64,000 bases of DNA from an uncultured Lachnospiraceae bacterium (GTDB lineage Bacteria > Bacillota > Clostridia > Lachnospirales > Lachnospiraceae), in assembly GCA_910587095.1 (NCBI GenBank), contig CAJUMJ010000009.1, positions 6,308 to 70,307 on the forward strand, written 5' to 3'. Position numbers and translations under genes: made by a program. Numbering within the stretch: the stretch's first letter is position 1; each line of letters begins with the position of its first letter. This document shows, piece by piece, positions 38,669-48,600 of this stretch. The notes under the pieces were generated by a model. It worked only from the letters and a program-made list of their open reading frames with translations. It was not told the DNA's origin and did not search any database.

Positions 38669-40693
38669 TTATTCCTCCTTCAAAGCAAATTTCATTACCT
38701 GCACCTGAAGCTCTTCGGCTTCCTTTGCCAAAAGCTCGCTGGACTGGCTTGTTCCAACGGCATTTTGCAGATTCCTGTCGGCGATGGATGAAATTGTCGC
38801 AATCCTCTCTTCCATGCTAACCAGCGCATTCTCCTGCCCCTGCACTGCCACTACCAACTGGTCTGATATTTCACTGATTTCAGTGGAAACACCATAAATG
38901 GCCTGCAGAGATTCCGCCGTACTGGCGTTCAGTTCCACGCCTTCCTGGATAACAGCCTTGGTATTTGTTACGATATCCACCGCACTTTGAGCTGCCTTGG
39001 CGCTTTTACCTGCCAGGTCCTTCACCTCCTCGGCCACAATGGCAAACCCGCGGCCCGCGCTTCCGGCCCGCGCCGCCTCCACAGCTGCGTTCAGCGCCAG
39101 AATATTGGTCTGAAACGCAATATTATCAATAGCTTTGGCAATACTTGTAATTTCCTGGGCGTTGGAGCTGATATTGCTCATTGCATTAGAAAGGGCGTCC
39201 ATCTGCGTATTCGCTTCCTGCACCTTTCTGGTGATTTCACCGGTCAGAGTATGCGTCTGGTCACTGCTCTTAATTACGCCGGCAAGCTGTTCCTTGACAT
39301 GGGTCACTTCATCAACCAGTACCTCGGTCGCCTGATTTTGTTCTAAAGATGCCTGATGAAGCTGCCCTGACTGTCCGCTCAGTTCTTCTGCCATTTGGGC
39401 AAGGCGGGCCGCAGCCGCCCGAAATCCCGATATCGTCTTATTCATGGACTCGAGAATCGTGCCGAGACTGTTACGAATCAGCGTGAAATCACCTTTATAC
39501 TGAACCTGAGGCTCAATCTGCAGGTTGCCGTCCGCAACGCTGCTTAATACCTGATGGATATCTGATATGTACCGGTTAACACTTTCTACCGTATCTGCCA
39601 ATGTTCTGGTCATAATCTCAAGCTCATCCCCTGACCTGATATGCGCCACCTCTGTATGCAAATCACCGTCGGAAAGGCCAATCATCCGATTTGTCACATT
39701 CTTCACCGGTTTAGATATTGAACGGGCCATCCGCAGAATCACCAGAATAGATATAAAGAGCACCACCAGCGTACATATTCCTGCAACTATCATCGCCCCG
39801 TTTATCAGATTATTGTAATCAGACTTTGGCACCTGGATAACCAAAGCCCACTGTGTGCCATGAACGGGTGAAAAAGCCACCAGCATCTGCTGTCCGTCAA
39901 TGTCAAATTCTGTTGAACCGATCTCCCCTGTCGTCACACTTTTAATCGCTTCCTCATTTCCACCGCTAAGCTGCAGCAGCGTACTTTTGGCTTGAACCTT
40001 TGACTGATCCGGATGGCCTGTGACAATTCCTTCACGGTTAACCATATAAGCCATACCGTTTTTTCCTATGTTTATACTGCTTAGCACATCATTCAGCATA
40101 TCGTATTTATAGACACCTACCAAATAAAAAGCGGTTTCGCCGTTTTCCTTTACCGGCATCCCCATAGTGATGCCCAAATTATCCTGAAAAATGGTACTGT
40201 TATAAGTCGTCAGATTATCTGTTTCCTTAAGCATGGCAAAAAAGCCATCATCCAGACTTTCCGGAGCCCCGTCTATTCCCTGGACCAGTCTGCCGCTTAA
40301 GTCATAGAGAGCAATCGTATAAAATTCGTAAATCTCGGCTGCTTCTGTCAAAACAGCCTCCCATCCGTCCGCTGCCGTCTTTCCATCATGCCCGGATTCC
40401 GTTACGTTTCCTCCTATATCAACTATGTTCATTCTCGAATCGCCGGCAAGCATCATCATGCGCTCTGCCAGCATGCGAATATTCGCCTCCACTGTCTTAG
40501 CTGACTGTCTGGCCATTGGCTGCAGGCTGTCCAGTAAAATACTGTTTGCCAGCGATTGCATGGAAAGCACCATAATCACACAACAAACTGTCACCAAAAT
40601 CAAAATATTGAGTGTGGTGTTCCTCAAAATCCTTCCGTTAAGACTCTTCCTCGTTTTTCGACTAATGCGGGCGTCTGACTGTTTCCTTCCCAT
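38669..40693 (-). CDS. Methyl-accepting chemotaxis protein
   Basis: The start chosen is ATG 40693 (MGRKQSDARISRKTRKSLNG, 674 aa). Layout: a first transmembrane helix (LNILILVTVCCVIMVLSMQS), an extracellular dCache-type sensor (about 50-300, with GKNGMAYMVNREGIVTGHPD), a second helix (GAMIVAGICTLVVLFISILV), HAMP, and a signalling coiled coil with the hairpin tip IDNIAFQTNILALNAAVEAA and GFAIVAEEVKDLAGKSA. It would report small molecules to CheA. The dCache ligand residues cannot be assigned. The FMN-binding lipoprotein gene follows immediately, suggesting a redox-linked stimulus. Confidence 0.92.
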   Translation of the reverse strand: MGRKQSDARISRKTRKSLNGRILRNTTLNILILVTVCCVIMVLSMQSLANSILLDSLQPMARQSAKTVEANIRMLAERMMMLAGDSRMNIVDIGGNVTESGHDGKTAADGWEAVLTEAAEIYEFYTIALYDLSGRLVQGIDGAPESLDDGFFAMLKETDNLTTYNSTIFQDNLGITMGMPVKENGETAFYLVGVYKYDMLNDVLSSINIGKNGMAYMVNREGIVTGHPDQSKVQAKSTLLQLSGGNEEAIKSVTTGEIGSTEFDIDGQQMLVAFSPVHGTQWALVIQVPKSDYNNLINGAMIVAGICTLVVLFISILVILRMARSISKPVKNVTNRMIGLSDGDLHTEVAHIRSGDELEIMTRTLADTVESVNRYISDIHQVLSSVADGNLQIEPQVQYKGDFTLIRNSLGTILESMNKTISGFRAAAARLAQMAEELSGQSGQLHQASLEQNQATEVLVDEVTHVKEQLAGVIKSSDQTHTLTGEITRKVQEANTQMDALSNAMSNISSNAQEITSIAKAIDNIAFQTNILALNAAVEAARAGSAGRGFAIVAEEVKDLAGKSAKAAQSAVDIVTNTKAVIQEGVELNASTAESLQAIYGVSTEISEISDQLVVAVQGQENALVSMEERIATISSIADRNLQNAVGTSQSSELLAKEAEELQVQVMKFALKEE

Positions 40694-40720
40694 TTTCACA
40701 TTACTCCTTTTCCTTAACAT

Positions 40721-40996
40721 TTACCCTGAACATAATAAAAGGCCCACTTCCCATTCGGCAATCCCTTAAAAAGGGTCTACCTGCTATGGATAACAGACTT
40801 TTCTGCATTATCATAACACGAACCTTCAAGAAAGAAAAGCCCTCCTGTCCATTGAAATCAATTCGAAATCAATTACCTAAATTGCAAAAATAAATTCTGC
40901 CCTTTGTTCAATAGAAGTTACCTATGCACAAGTCGAATTTAATCCTGCACATACTTTTTGATATCTATGTCCCTGACAGCAGTGGAAGGAGACATC
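40721..40996. other. Upstream region of the chemoreceptor gene
   Basis: No gene is seen. The 40735-40800 part forms a CCCTT/AAGGG hairpin close to the receptor gene start and could be a structured leader; it matches no riboswitch I know. The rest is AT-rich. Confidence 0.35.
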
Positions 40997-41188
40997 ATGA
41001 GTAAATATGTTCCGAGTAACCATAAGCATCTTACTGCTGCAGACAGACTTTATATCGAACGTCATCTGAATGCCGGTTCCTCATTTAAAGACATTACCCG
41101 TTATCTCTGCAAGAATCCCAGTACCAGTTCAAAAGAGATCCGTTCACACCATTTGTCTGACTTCTATCCCGGCATGAGCTCTTCCTGA
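40997..41188 (+). pseudogene. IS30-family transposase N-terminal remnant
   Basis: ATG 40997 with AAGGAG 5 nt upstream opens a 63-residue frame (MSKYVPSNHKHLTAADRLYI, ERHLNAGSSFKDITRYLCKN), the helix-turn-helix of IS30-type transposases. The frame stops at 41186 after SHHLSDFYPGMSSS, and no DDE catalytic domain follows. It is a decayed insertion. No terminal repeats could be identified. Confidence 0.7.
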
Positions 41189-41509
41189 ATGCCAAAAACT
41201 TGTAGTAAAAATTCAGATTCAAAGTTTCCGGCATTTTGAAAGCTTTCTGTCAAAAAAAACCGGTGATTTATGTCACCAGGTCAGAGTTATCTATAAACAA
41301 AAAAGCCGCGCAGTAGCTGAACATCCGTCAGTCACTGTGCGGCCGATATAAATTAAAATCGGTAATATCGGGTTGCTGCCCGTTTGTCCACCTCCCAATC
41401 TGCCCCCACCAAAGGGCGTATTAACGGAAAAAGAACGGTGGCAAATACGATAATCCTCTCTGATTAAAATTGCTCATGAATTTCTTCATTTTCAGACAGC
41501 GTTCATTTT
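41189..41509. other. Intergenic region with terminators, no gene
   Basis: This 320-bp stretch follows the IS30 remnant. It contains a short GGTGA/TCACC hairpin at 41261-41277 and a strong - strand terminator at 41299-41343. Nothing that looks coding is present. Confidence 0.5.
41299..41343 (-). terminator. Intrinsic terminator of the MmcQ/DUF3795 gene
   Basis: On the - strand GCCGCACAGT pairs with ACTGCGCGGC (10 bp, one G-U) and is followed by TTTTTT. It is about 165 nt after the stop of the leftward gene ending at 41510. Confidence 0.75.
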
Positions 41510-42142
41510 CTATTTTCCCGGTGAGAGATTTTCCACGCGCTGCGAAATGCTCGCCTCGAAAGCTTCCTCCGTCATGGACGGATCTTTCGTTGCCCTCCAG
41601 ATATCACAGGGCAGCTTTTCGCACCCGGCACAGTTCGCATACTTGTTCTGATTCACCGCACAGCGGTAGATCGGACAGGCCGTATTCTTTGGCGCATGAA
41701 AAACCTTACCGTTTGACTCGTTGCATCCTGTACACATATTACCATAACAGCCGCATTTCGTACAATCCGATCCGCAGACGGTCAGCCCTAAAATCTCTCT
41801 TTGCTTCTTTCCGCTGAAGGAGGAAAGTACAAGCCGGTATGCCTCGTCAAGCATATGTTTCATCAAATCGTCCGTCACTTCCCCGTCAGGCTTTACAGAA
41901 TTCCAGTGCTGCTTATTCATATAGTAACCGGGCACAATATCCGGATATTGTTGCCGTAAATAATCGCCCTCTACCGGATCCAGTTTCATGGTTATGTAAT
42001 AAGGTTTATTGTCCGGATCCAGACAGACAGCCGCGAACATTTTTCCGTCAATCAGATATCTCTCCCAATTCCACTCAGCCTGTACATCCTTCGTCACACC
42101 GCGTTTCCCTTTCAGATACTCGTCAATCCATGGATATTTCAT
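41510..42142 (-). CDS. MmcQ/YjbR-type protein fused to DUF3795-like cysteine-rich domain
   Basis: The start chosen is ATG 42142 (MKYPWIDEYLKGKRGVTKDV, 210 aa), behind GAGGAGG. Residues 1-125 are an MmcQ/YjbR fold (YITMKLDPVEGDYLRQQYPD, then VPGYYMNKQHWNSVKPDGEV), a small DNA-binding-like domain of unclear role. From about 135 comes a Cys-rich unit (VCGSDCTKCGCYGNMCTGC, then CPIYRCAVNQNKYANCAGCE) resembling DUF3795, with enough cysteines for two metal sites or an Fe-S cluster. The fusion suggests that a metal or redox signal controls the first domain. Confidence 0.75.
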   Translation of the reverse strand: MKYPWIDEYLKGKRGVTKDVQAEWNWERYLIDGKMFAAVCLDPDNKPYYITMKLDPVEGDYLRQQYPDIVPGYYMNKQHWNSVKPDGEVTDDLMKHMLDEAYRLVLSSFSGKKQREILGLTVCGSDCTKCGCYGNMCTGCNESNGKVFHAPKNTACPIYRCAVNQNKYANCAGCEKLPCDIWRATKDPSMTEEAFEASISQRVENLSPGK

Positions 42143-42271
42143 ATAGCCCCTCCTCGTCTTTTTAGACAAATATATCACAGAAAACACGACAACAGTATGT
42201 CATAATAAAAATCGACGATGACTACCCACGTTTAAAATTTCCCTGTACTTCTGTCCGACGCCGGCGTTAAA

Positions 42272-43258
42272 CTATAGCATAGAAGCCCGCAGCTCCTCGG
42301 CGCTCTTTGCGCTCAGATAAGCCGGCGGAATGTCAAACACCGTCTTCGCCCCTGCCATTCCCTCTTTGCTCAGACGGTAAGCCGCCCTCGCGTATGCGAC
42401 AATCACGCAGGCAGTAAATTCCGGGTTGGAATCCAGCTTCAATCGATACTCCATTAAATGGCTGTTCTCCCCCTCCCAGCCTGTCTTGCCGCTTCGAATC
42501 ACAAAGCCCCCGTGCGGGATGCCGCTATGCTCCCTTTGCAGTTCCTCCTCACTTATAAAATGTACGGTAGTGTCATAGTCCGCAAAGTAATTGGGCATGG
42601 TCTTGATCTCACGCTCAACCCTCTCGGCGTCCGCCCCCTCCTTAAGAACTACAAAACACTCTCTGGTATGTTTCTCCCTGGTGGAAAGTTCGGGATTTTT
42701 CCCTTCCCTCACAGCCTCCAAAGCCGCCTCCACCGGAACGGTGTACTGCCTGGCATTCTCCACGCCCTCTATTCTCCTGATCGCGTCGGAGTGCCCTTGG
42801 CTGACCCCTTTTCCCCAAAATGTATAATCTTTACCATCCGGCAAAATGGCTGAGGCGTACATCCTGTTTAAAGAAAACATCCCTGGATCCCAGCCCACGG
42901 AAATAATACCGATTTTTCCCGCCTCCTTCGCCGCTGCGTCAACGTTCGCAAAATGCTCCGGGATTCTTGCATGGGTGTCAAAACTGTCCACAATATTAAA
43001 AAGTCTGGCAAACGCTGGCGACTGTTCCGGCAAATCCGTTGCGCTGCCGCCGCAGAGAATCATCACGTCAATTTTGTCCTTCCAGTCATCTGCCTCAGAC
43101 ACATGACATACCGCCGCCGTCCCAGCGAGTACTGACAGCTTTTCCGGTTCTCTTCTTGTAAACACCGCCACAAGCTCCATATCGGGATTTTTTTTCACGG
43201 CACACTCCACGCCGCGTCCCAAATTTCCATAACCTAAAATTCCAATTTTTATACTCAT
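42272..43258 (-). CDS. ddh: meso-diaminopimelate D-dehydrogenase
   Basis: The start chosen is ATG 43258 (MSIKIGILGYGNLGRGVECA, 328 aa). This enzyme makes meso-diaminopimelate directly from tetrahydrodipicolinate with NADPH and ammonia, for lysine and peptidoglycan. The Rossmann motif is GILGYGNLGRG (6-16); the catalytic domain contains GWDPGMFSLNR and GKGVSQGHSDAIRRIEGVEN, well conserved in Ddh. The length fits (about 326). A structured RNA with its own promoter lies immediately upstream. Confidence 0.93.
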   Translation of the reverse strand: MSIKIGILGYGNLGRGVECAVKKNPDMELVAVFTRREPEKLSVLAGTAAVCHVSEADDWKDKIDVMILCGGSATDLPEQSPAFARLFNIVDSFDTHARIPEHFANVDAAAKEAGKIGIISVGWDPGMFSLNRMYASAILPDGKDYTFWGKGVSQGHSDAIRRIEGVENARQYTVPVEAALEAVREGKNPELSTREKHTRECFVVLKEGADAERVEREIKTMPNYFADYDTTVHFISEEELQREHSGIPHGGFVIRSGKTGWEGENSHLMEYRLKLDSNPEFTACVIVAYARAAYRLSKEGMAGAKTVFDIPPAYLSAKSAEELRASML

Positions 43259-43277
43259 ATTTTCCTCCGTTTTTCCA

Positions 43278-43513
43278 CACCTGCAAAAGCAGCCGTACAA
43301 GACGACTGCTTTTCCATCTTTCGTATATCCCCAAAATGCCGGGTCTTGTATTTTGACTCCTAGCAATGCTAGGTGGGTAACCGCAACCATACTTCTGTCT
43401 TCCACTGCTGGGTGCCCAAAGGCTGGAGGCCTGACATCTATATGACAATGTAGGAATCCCGTTTAAAGTATCTGTAGGTTCAAAATAACAAGACTTGTCG
43501 CACATTTCAGGTT
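43278..43513 (-). ncRNA. ssrS: Structured RNA, 6S-like candidate, upstream of ddh
   Basis: Transcription from the promoter at 43520-43548 would start near 43513. A long-range stem closes the molecule: GTCTTGTTATTTTGA (43480-43494) pairs with TCAAAATACAAGAC (43343-43356) with one bulge. Inside lie a large open middle, a local hairpin CCTAGCATTGCTAGG (43357-43371) on the 3' side, and a GC-rich apical arm. A rod with a central bubble and a small 3'-side hairpin is the layout of Gram-positive 6S RNA, the regulator that binds sigma-A RNA polymerase. A hairpin AAAAGCAG/CTGCTTTT (about 43294-43322) follows. The alternative is a metabolite-sensing leader for ddh; lysine riboswitch motifs were not seen. 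Confidence 0.5.
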
Positions 43514-43519
43514 ACACCT

Positions 43520-43548
43520 ATTATATCCGAATCGACCGCAGAATACAA
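43520..43548 (-). promoter_or_regulatory. Sigma-A promoter of the structured RNA
   Basis: On the - strand: TTGTAT (+ coordinates 43543-43548), 17-nt spacer, TATAAT (43520-43525). The start is only about 20 nt before the closing stem of the RNA. Confidence 0.7.
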
Positions 43549-43589
43549 CAGAATTTTTTACCACATTCTATATTTATTGGTGTTAATTT

Positions 43590-44822
43590 TTATCTGTTTC
43601 TCTCTTTCTCCTGATACATCAGTTCATCTGCCTTATGGACTAAGCGGTCAAAGGTTTCCTGTCCCGCCCGCGCGTAGGCGGCGCCCACGCTGGCGGAAAT
43701 TTTTTGAAAATGTTCGTCCTTCGCGTACTCCGCATCCATTCGCTCCTTGAGCGTCCTTCTCGTCCGCTCCACTTCCTCCGTCGTGCGCGTCCCAAACATC
43801 AGCACCAGAAACTCGTCGCCTCCGATTCGTGCAATCAGACCATCCGATACGGTCTCCTGGAGCGTCTTCGCCGTGAGAACCAGCGCCCGGTCGCCCTCGT
43901 GGTGGCCATAAATATCATTGATACTTTTAAAATGATCCAGATCGATGCAAAACACGGTGATATCGTCATCCTTTTTTTCTTCGATGTGCTCATACACATA
44001 GCGCCTGTTATACAGGCCGGTAAGGAAATCCGTGTTCGCGTTTTTGATCATCATCTGCTCGTAAAGCCGCTCCTGCGTCACATCCGTAGCAATGCCTACT
44101 GTTCCCATAACGCTTCCGTCCAAATCAAACAAGGGCGCCTTATAGGTTTTCAGCTCACGCATGCTGTCCCCGATCTTAACCGTCTCATCAAAAATACAAG
44201 TCTCTCTCTTCTCCATAACCTCGTATTCCGACTCCATGCAGATAAACTCGCCTTTCGCATACTCGTCCGGATCGATGTCCCAAATATAATAGTGGCCGCG
44301 TCCTTCAATCTGCTCCATCGATTTATTGACCGCCTTACAAAACGCCTCGTTCACTTTTATGTGGGCACCTTCTTTATCCTTATACCAAATCAGATGAGGC
44401 ACACAGTTTATTGTCGCATTGAGATAGTTTTGCGTCTTCCAAAAGTCCTTACTCATCTTGTAAGTAGTCTGCCACCGGATCAGACGAAACCTGAATTCGG
44501 ATTCGGATAGCGGCATTATCCATATATCCGTGATATTCATATCATTCTTCAAAGTCAAAGCCTCTGCCTGCTCCTTATCCGCAAGCAAAATCAGATTCGC
44601 CGTTTTCCTCTTACAGGCAATCAATGAGGCTACCGTCTCTTTTGTCTGCGTTTGCCTGATATCCGCCAAAATCACGTCCGCTTGGCCCGCAAGCGCCTCA
44701 TCCAGCGAATCGCTTGACAGATATTCGTGCGTAAAGTGCGGCAATGGCGAAATCTGCTGTAACACGGTAAACAGCTCGTCTTGACATGTGATCATATAAT
44801 AACAGGTATGACAATGATACAT
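43590..44822 (-). CDS. PAS-GGDEF diguanylate cyclase
   Basis: A 410-residue soluble protein. Residues 1-115 look like a degenerate receiver (VILADIRQTQTKETVASLIA), 125-250 form a PAS domain (LIWYKDKEGAHIKVNEAFCK), and 255-408 the GGDEF domain with TDFLTGLYNRRYVYEHIE, the metal-binding FCIDLDHFKSIND and an intact active site ARIGGDEFLVL. It should make c-di-GMP from two GTP. No RxxD inhibitory site upstream of GGDEF is obvious. It is followed upstream by a receiver protein and a hybrid kinase on the same strand, so it probably takes part in the same signalling unit. Confidence 0.92.
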   Translation of the reverse strand: MYHCHTCYYMITCQDELFTVLQQISPLPHFTHEYLSSDSLDEALAGQADVILADIRQTQTKETVASLIACKRKTANLILLADKEQAEALTLKNDMNITDIWIMPLSESEFRFRLIRWQTTYKMSKDFWKTQNYLNATINCVPHLIWYKDKEGAHIKVNEAFCKAVNKSMEQIEGRGHYYIWDIDPDEYAKGEFICMESEYEVMEKRETCIFDETVKIGDSMRELKTYKAPLFDLDGSVMGTVGIATDVTQERLYEQMMIKNANTDFLTGLYNRRYVYEHIEEKKDDDITVFCIDLDHFKSINDIYGHHEGDRALVLTAKTLQETVSDGLIARIGGDEFLVLMFGTRTTEEVERTRRTLKERMDAEYAKDEHFQKISASVGAAYARAGQETFDRLVHKADELMYQEKERNR

Positions 44823-44842
44823 ACGCTTTTCCTCCCATCATC

Positions 44843-45619
44843 CTATTCCGTATTTAATATTTTATCAAGCTCCGCAAGCAGCTTCTCCTTCACCGGGGGC
44901 TTTAAAAAATAGCCCGCCGGTTTTAATTTCACCACCGCCTCAATATTTTCCCGGTTGTTGATGGCGGTTAAAAACACCACCGGTATACTTGACAAGTCTT
45001 CATCGGCACGTATCATTTCCAGCGTCATCCTCCCGTCGCAGACAGGCATCTCATAGTCGAGCAAAATCAGATCCGGCCTCTTTTTTCCTATGGAAGTCAT
45101 CGCCTGCGCCCCGGAAATCGCCAGTGTAATCTCATATGTATCCTCTAACATCGCCTTGATTGTCCGAAGAGCCGTCCCGTTGTCATCCACGACAAGAATC
45201 CTCTTTTTTCCGCTGTGGCTTTGATTCTCCTCCCTGGCCTCCCGCTCGACTCTGTCTTTCTCGAGCCCGAACCGCCTGCAAACGGCCTCCATAATCACGG
45301 TGTTTTCCACAGGACGGATCAGATTTTCAAACTGTTCCTCCTGGTAGTATTTAAAAAACCTGTCGCTCTCCTCCTTTGTCCCGATAGTCAAAACAGGAAT
45401 ATACGGATACTTGTCACTCAGCAGAAAGAAGATGGACGTGTCCACGTCATAGGCGCCAATAAGGCTGATTACAACCAAATCCGGGTTTACGATTTTCAGC
45501 ATTCCCCCCAGGACCTCCGCGTTTTCCGAGCAGAGCTGCACATGAAAATATTGGGATAAAAAGCGGTTCGTCTCGTTTACCACCGTATTAAACTTCCCGA
45601 TTAATAGTATCTTTTTCAT
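44843..45619 (-). CDS. Response regulator with tandem receiver domains
   Basis: A 258-residue protein. Residues 1-120 are receiver-like but degenerate (ILLIGKFNTVVNETNRFLSQ, PDLVVISLIG without a clear phospho-Asp). After a linker, residues 140-256 form a standard receiver: KRILVVDDNGTALRTIKAML, phospho-acceptor LILLDYEMPVCDGRM, PVVFLTAINN and the Lys in YFLKPPVKEKL. There is no output domain, so it acts by protein contact, probably with the hybrid kinase encoded 9 nt upstream or with the cyclase downstream. Confidence 0.88.
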   Translation of the reverse strand: MKKILLIGKFNTVVNETNRFLSQYFHVQLCSENAEVLGGMLKIVNPDLVVISLIGAYDVDTSIFFLLSDKYPYIPVLTIGTKEESDRFFKYYQEEQFENLIRPVENTVIMEAVCRRFGLEKDRVEREAREENQSHSGKKRILVVDDNGTALRTIKAMLEDTYEITLAISGAQAMTSIGKKRPDLILLDYEMPVCDGRMTLEMIRADEDLSSIPVVFLTAINNRENIEAVVKLKPAGYFLKPPVKEKLLAELDKILNTE

Positions 45620-45628
45620 TTCGTCCTC

Positions 45629-48600
45629 CTACTGTTCCACCGCCTGCCCTGACAACAGGCCGGCAAGACGATCCGTTTCCTCAGGATCCAGATTGGTCAC
45701 CGCCTCCGCGAGCTTTTGGATGATCCGCCCGGTTTCCTCCGAAAAAGCGTACTCCCGTAACTGCCCCATCAGTTCGTCCGCCCGGTCAATGTCCATCTCC
45801 TGCATACTGATGCGCACCATCTCCACAAGCGCCCGTATGACAGAATAATCAACAATTTCTTTCTTCGCTTCGTCTCCAATGCCGAAAATCCCTTTAAGCC
45901 TCAGCCGATAACTACGCCACTCTTCCAAAAAAATATCTGTCATGGATACGATTATATTTATTTTACCATCTTTTGCCGCAGATTCCAAGACTCTGGCTAC
46001 ACCCGAAAGCGTTACGATTCCGACTGTTGCCGCGAGACTCTTCATAGCGTGCACCTGAATGCGGTACTGCTCCAGATACGCAGGGTCCGAAATCTGCTCA
46101 TAAGCGTGTTCCAGACTGTCCGCCGCCGGTTCGATCTGATCATAAAACTCTTTTAACGTGTATGAGAGCAGTTCCATATCCGGCAGATGGAGCCACGCGT
46201 AATTCCAATCCATCCCTTCCACCACAGGCAGTTCCTCAATGCAGGAAAGCGACTGCGCCCCTGACGCCGGTGCATTTGACGGTTCCGCCGCCTGTTGCAA
46301 CTCCGGCGGCAACATTTTCCGAATCATGTTTTCCAGTTTATCAGGCACAACCGGCTTCGACAAAAAATCGTCGAAGCCTTCTTCCAGATACGCTTCCTTT
46401 GCTCCCGACACCGCATTCGCGGTCAATACGACAACCGGTGTATTCTTGCAAGGAAAATCATCCAGTGCCTTCATGCGGTGAAGCGTTTCCACGCCGTCCA
46501 TTTCCGGCATCATATGATCCAGGAAAATCAGGTCGTAACGGTTTTCCTGAACCATGTTCAGGCACTCGACACCCCCGCCTGCCTCCGACACCTGAATCTG
46601 TGTCTCCTTCAAAAGATTCCGCAGCACTTTGCGGTTGACCGCATTGTCATCCACCACCAAAAGCTTTGCATCCGGCGCGATAAAGCTGGATTCATAGGAG
46701 AAAGTTTCCGACATCTGCTTTACCTTCGATTCGAAATCTCCAATCGGCGTGTTGTCAATAATCTTTTGCTCTATCTCAAAATAAAATTTCGATCCTTTTC
46801 CGTATTCGCTCTCAACCTGAAGTTTACTGTCCATCAATGCAAGGAGCTGCACCGTAATGCTCATCCCCAGGCCGGTGCCTTCAATGTTGCGGTTCCTGTC
46901 CTCCTCGATCCGCTCAAACTCCGCGGAAAGTTTTGGCAAGTCTTCCTCTTTAATGCCGATGCCCGTATCCTCCACCTCAAAATAAAGGAAAGCTTTTTCT
47001 CCCACGACACGGCTTCTGGCCCGCAACCAGACAGTTCCCTCTTTCGTATACTTGACGGCATTAGTCAAAATATTGGTTAGTACCTGGCGGACACGCACAT
47101 CATCCCCATACAGACAGGTAGGGATTTCATGGTCAATCTCCACTTCCAGCCGTAGCTCCTTGTCCTTCGCCCGCTGCAAGGTCATGTTCACCAGATCATG
47201 GATCATACTGCTGACCTCATATACAACCGGTACAATCTCCATTTTCCCCGAATCAATCTTTGAAAAATCGAGAATATCGTTGATCAGCGACAATAGCGAC
47301 TGGCCCGCCGTGTGGATGTCCATCGCGTATTCCCTGACGTTTTCCTCCTTCGATTCGCGCAAAATCATTTCATCCATGCCGAGCACCACATTGATCGGTG
47401 TACGGATTTCATGGGACATCTGTGCCAGGAACTTTCCTTTCGCCTCATTCGCCGCATCCGCCTCATGCCTGGCCGCATCCGCCTCCATCTTCGCAAGCAC
47501 CAACTGACTGCTCTGTCTCTCCGCCGCCTTTACCTTTTCCTCCGCCTCCAGCCGATACTCCTTTGAAATATGTAAAATATGCAGGATGACAAGCAACAAA
47601 CCAAATAACGCCATGCCGTAGAGTGTCGCCACCTTCGCATAGGCGTACAGGGAAAAATAGTTCAGAATCACCTTTGCCACTTCCCCGGCAAGCAACACGA
47701 ACACGGCCAGAACCGGCAGAAGAATCTGCACACGGCGGCTCTTGTTCCCCAACTGTATCAGGCTCACAATCGCCACCACACAGACAAGCCCCAGCACTGT
47801 AGTCGACACATCCGCCATGGCGAGCAGATCCCGCACGCCAACCAGCTCCAAAATGATCTGAACCACCGCGTTGAAACTGACTATGGAAAGCAGAACCGCA
47901 AAACGGCGCGGAAACATGTTTCCCAAATTGCGATCAAAAAATAAAGCCAAAAACAGCGGCATCATCAGCATCAGATATTCTTGCAGCACATGGATTCCCT
48001 GCATATCAAAAAAGAGGTTCAACGTATCTGTACCGATAAAACAGTAAATACCTGCCGTCAAACCAAACAGACCAAGAAACAGACCTCCACGGCTTGGCTG
48101 GTTTGTGTACCACCGTATCAGAGCAAGGACAAACAAAATGATCGCTGAAATCACAATCAGAAGGCAGCACGCGATATCCGCCAGATTGTTGCCTACCAAC
48201 CCGATGATTATTGTATCGCCGGCCCCCAAAATAACATCCTCAAGTACAATTTCCTTGCTCCTGTTCACAACGGTCAGTTCCACACAAAGCTCTGCCCACT
48301 CCTGACCTTCCTGCCAGGTATCGGGAATCATCACAGACTGCTCGCTGTCATCGCTTATATCCGCCGCTTTCTGCTGGTAAAGCACCTCTCCGTCAAAAAG
48401 TACCCGAGCATCCGCATTTTCACAGGAAAACACCATTGTCATGCCGGCAAACTCCACAGACAGCATATTCCGGAAAATAATCGTATCCGAATCCAGGATT
48501 TGTCCCGCATATGGAAGATCAATCTCCGCATGCGCTGTGCCGTCAGGAGTGACCAACTGCCAGCCTTCATTTAAACTATATCCAACATGTTCCGGCATCG

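Noticed and set aside
40735..40800. c-di-GMP riboswitch upstream of the chemoreceptor
   Set aside because: A hairpin is present, but the conserved GEMM-type tetraloop and receptor sequences are absent.
43278..43513. Lysine riboswitch in front of ddh
   Set aside because: The conserved L-box segments were not found; the closing stem and own promoter fit another RNA better.
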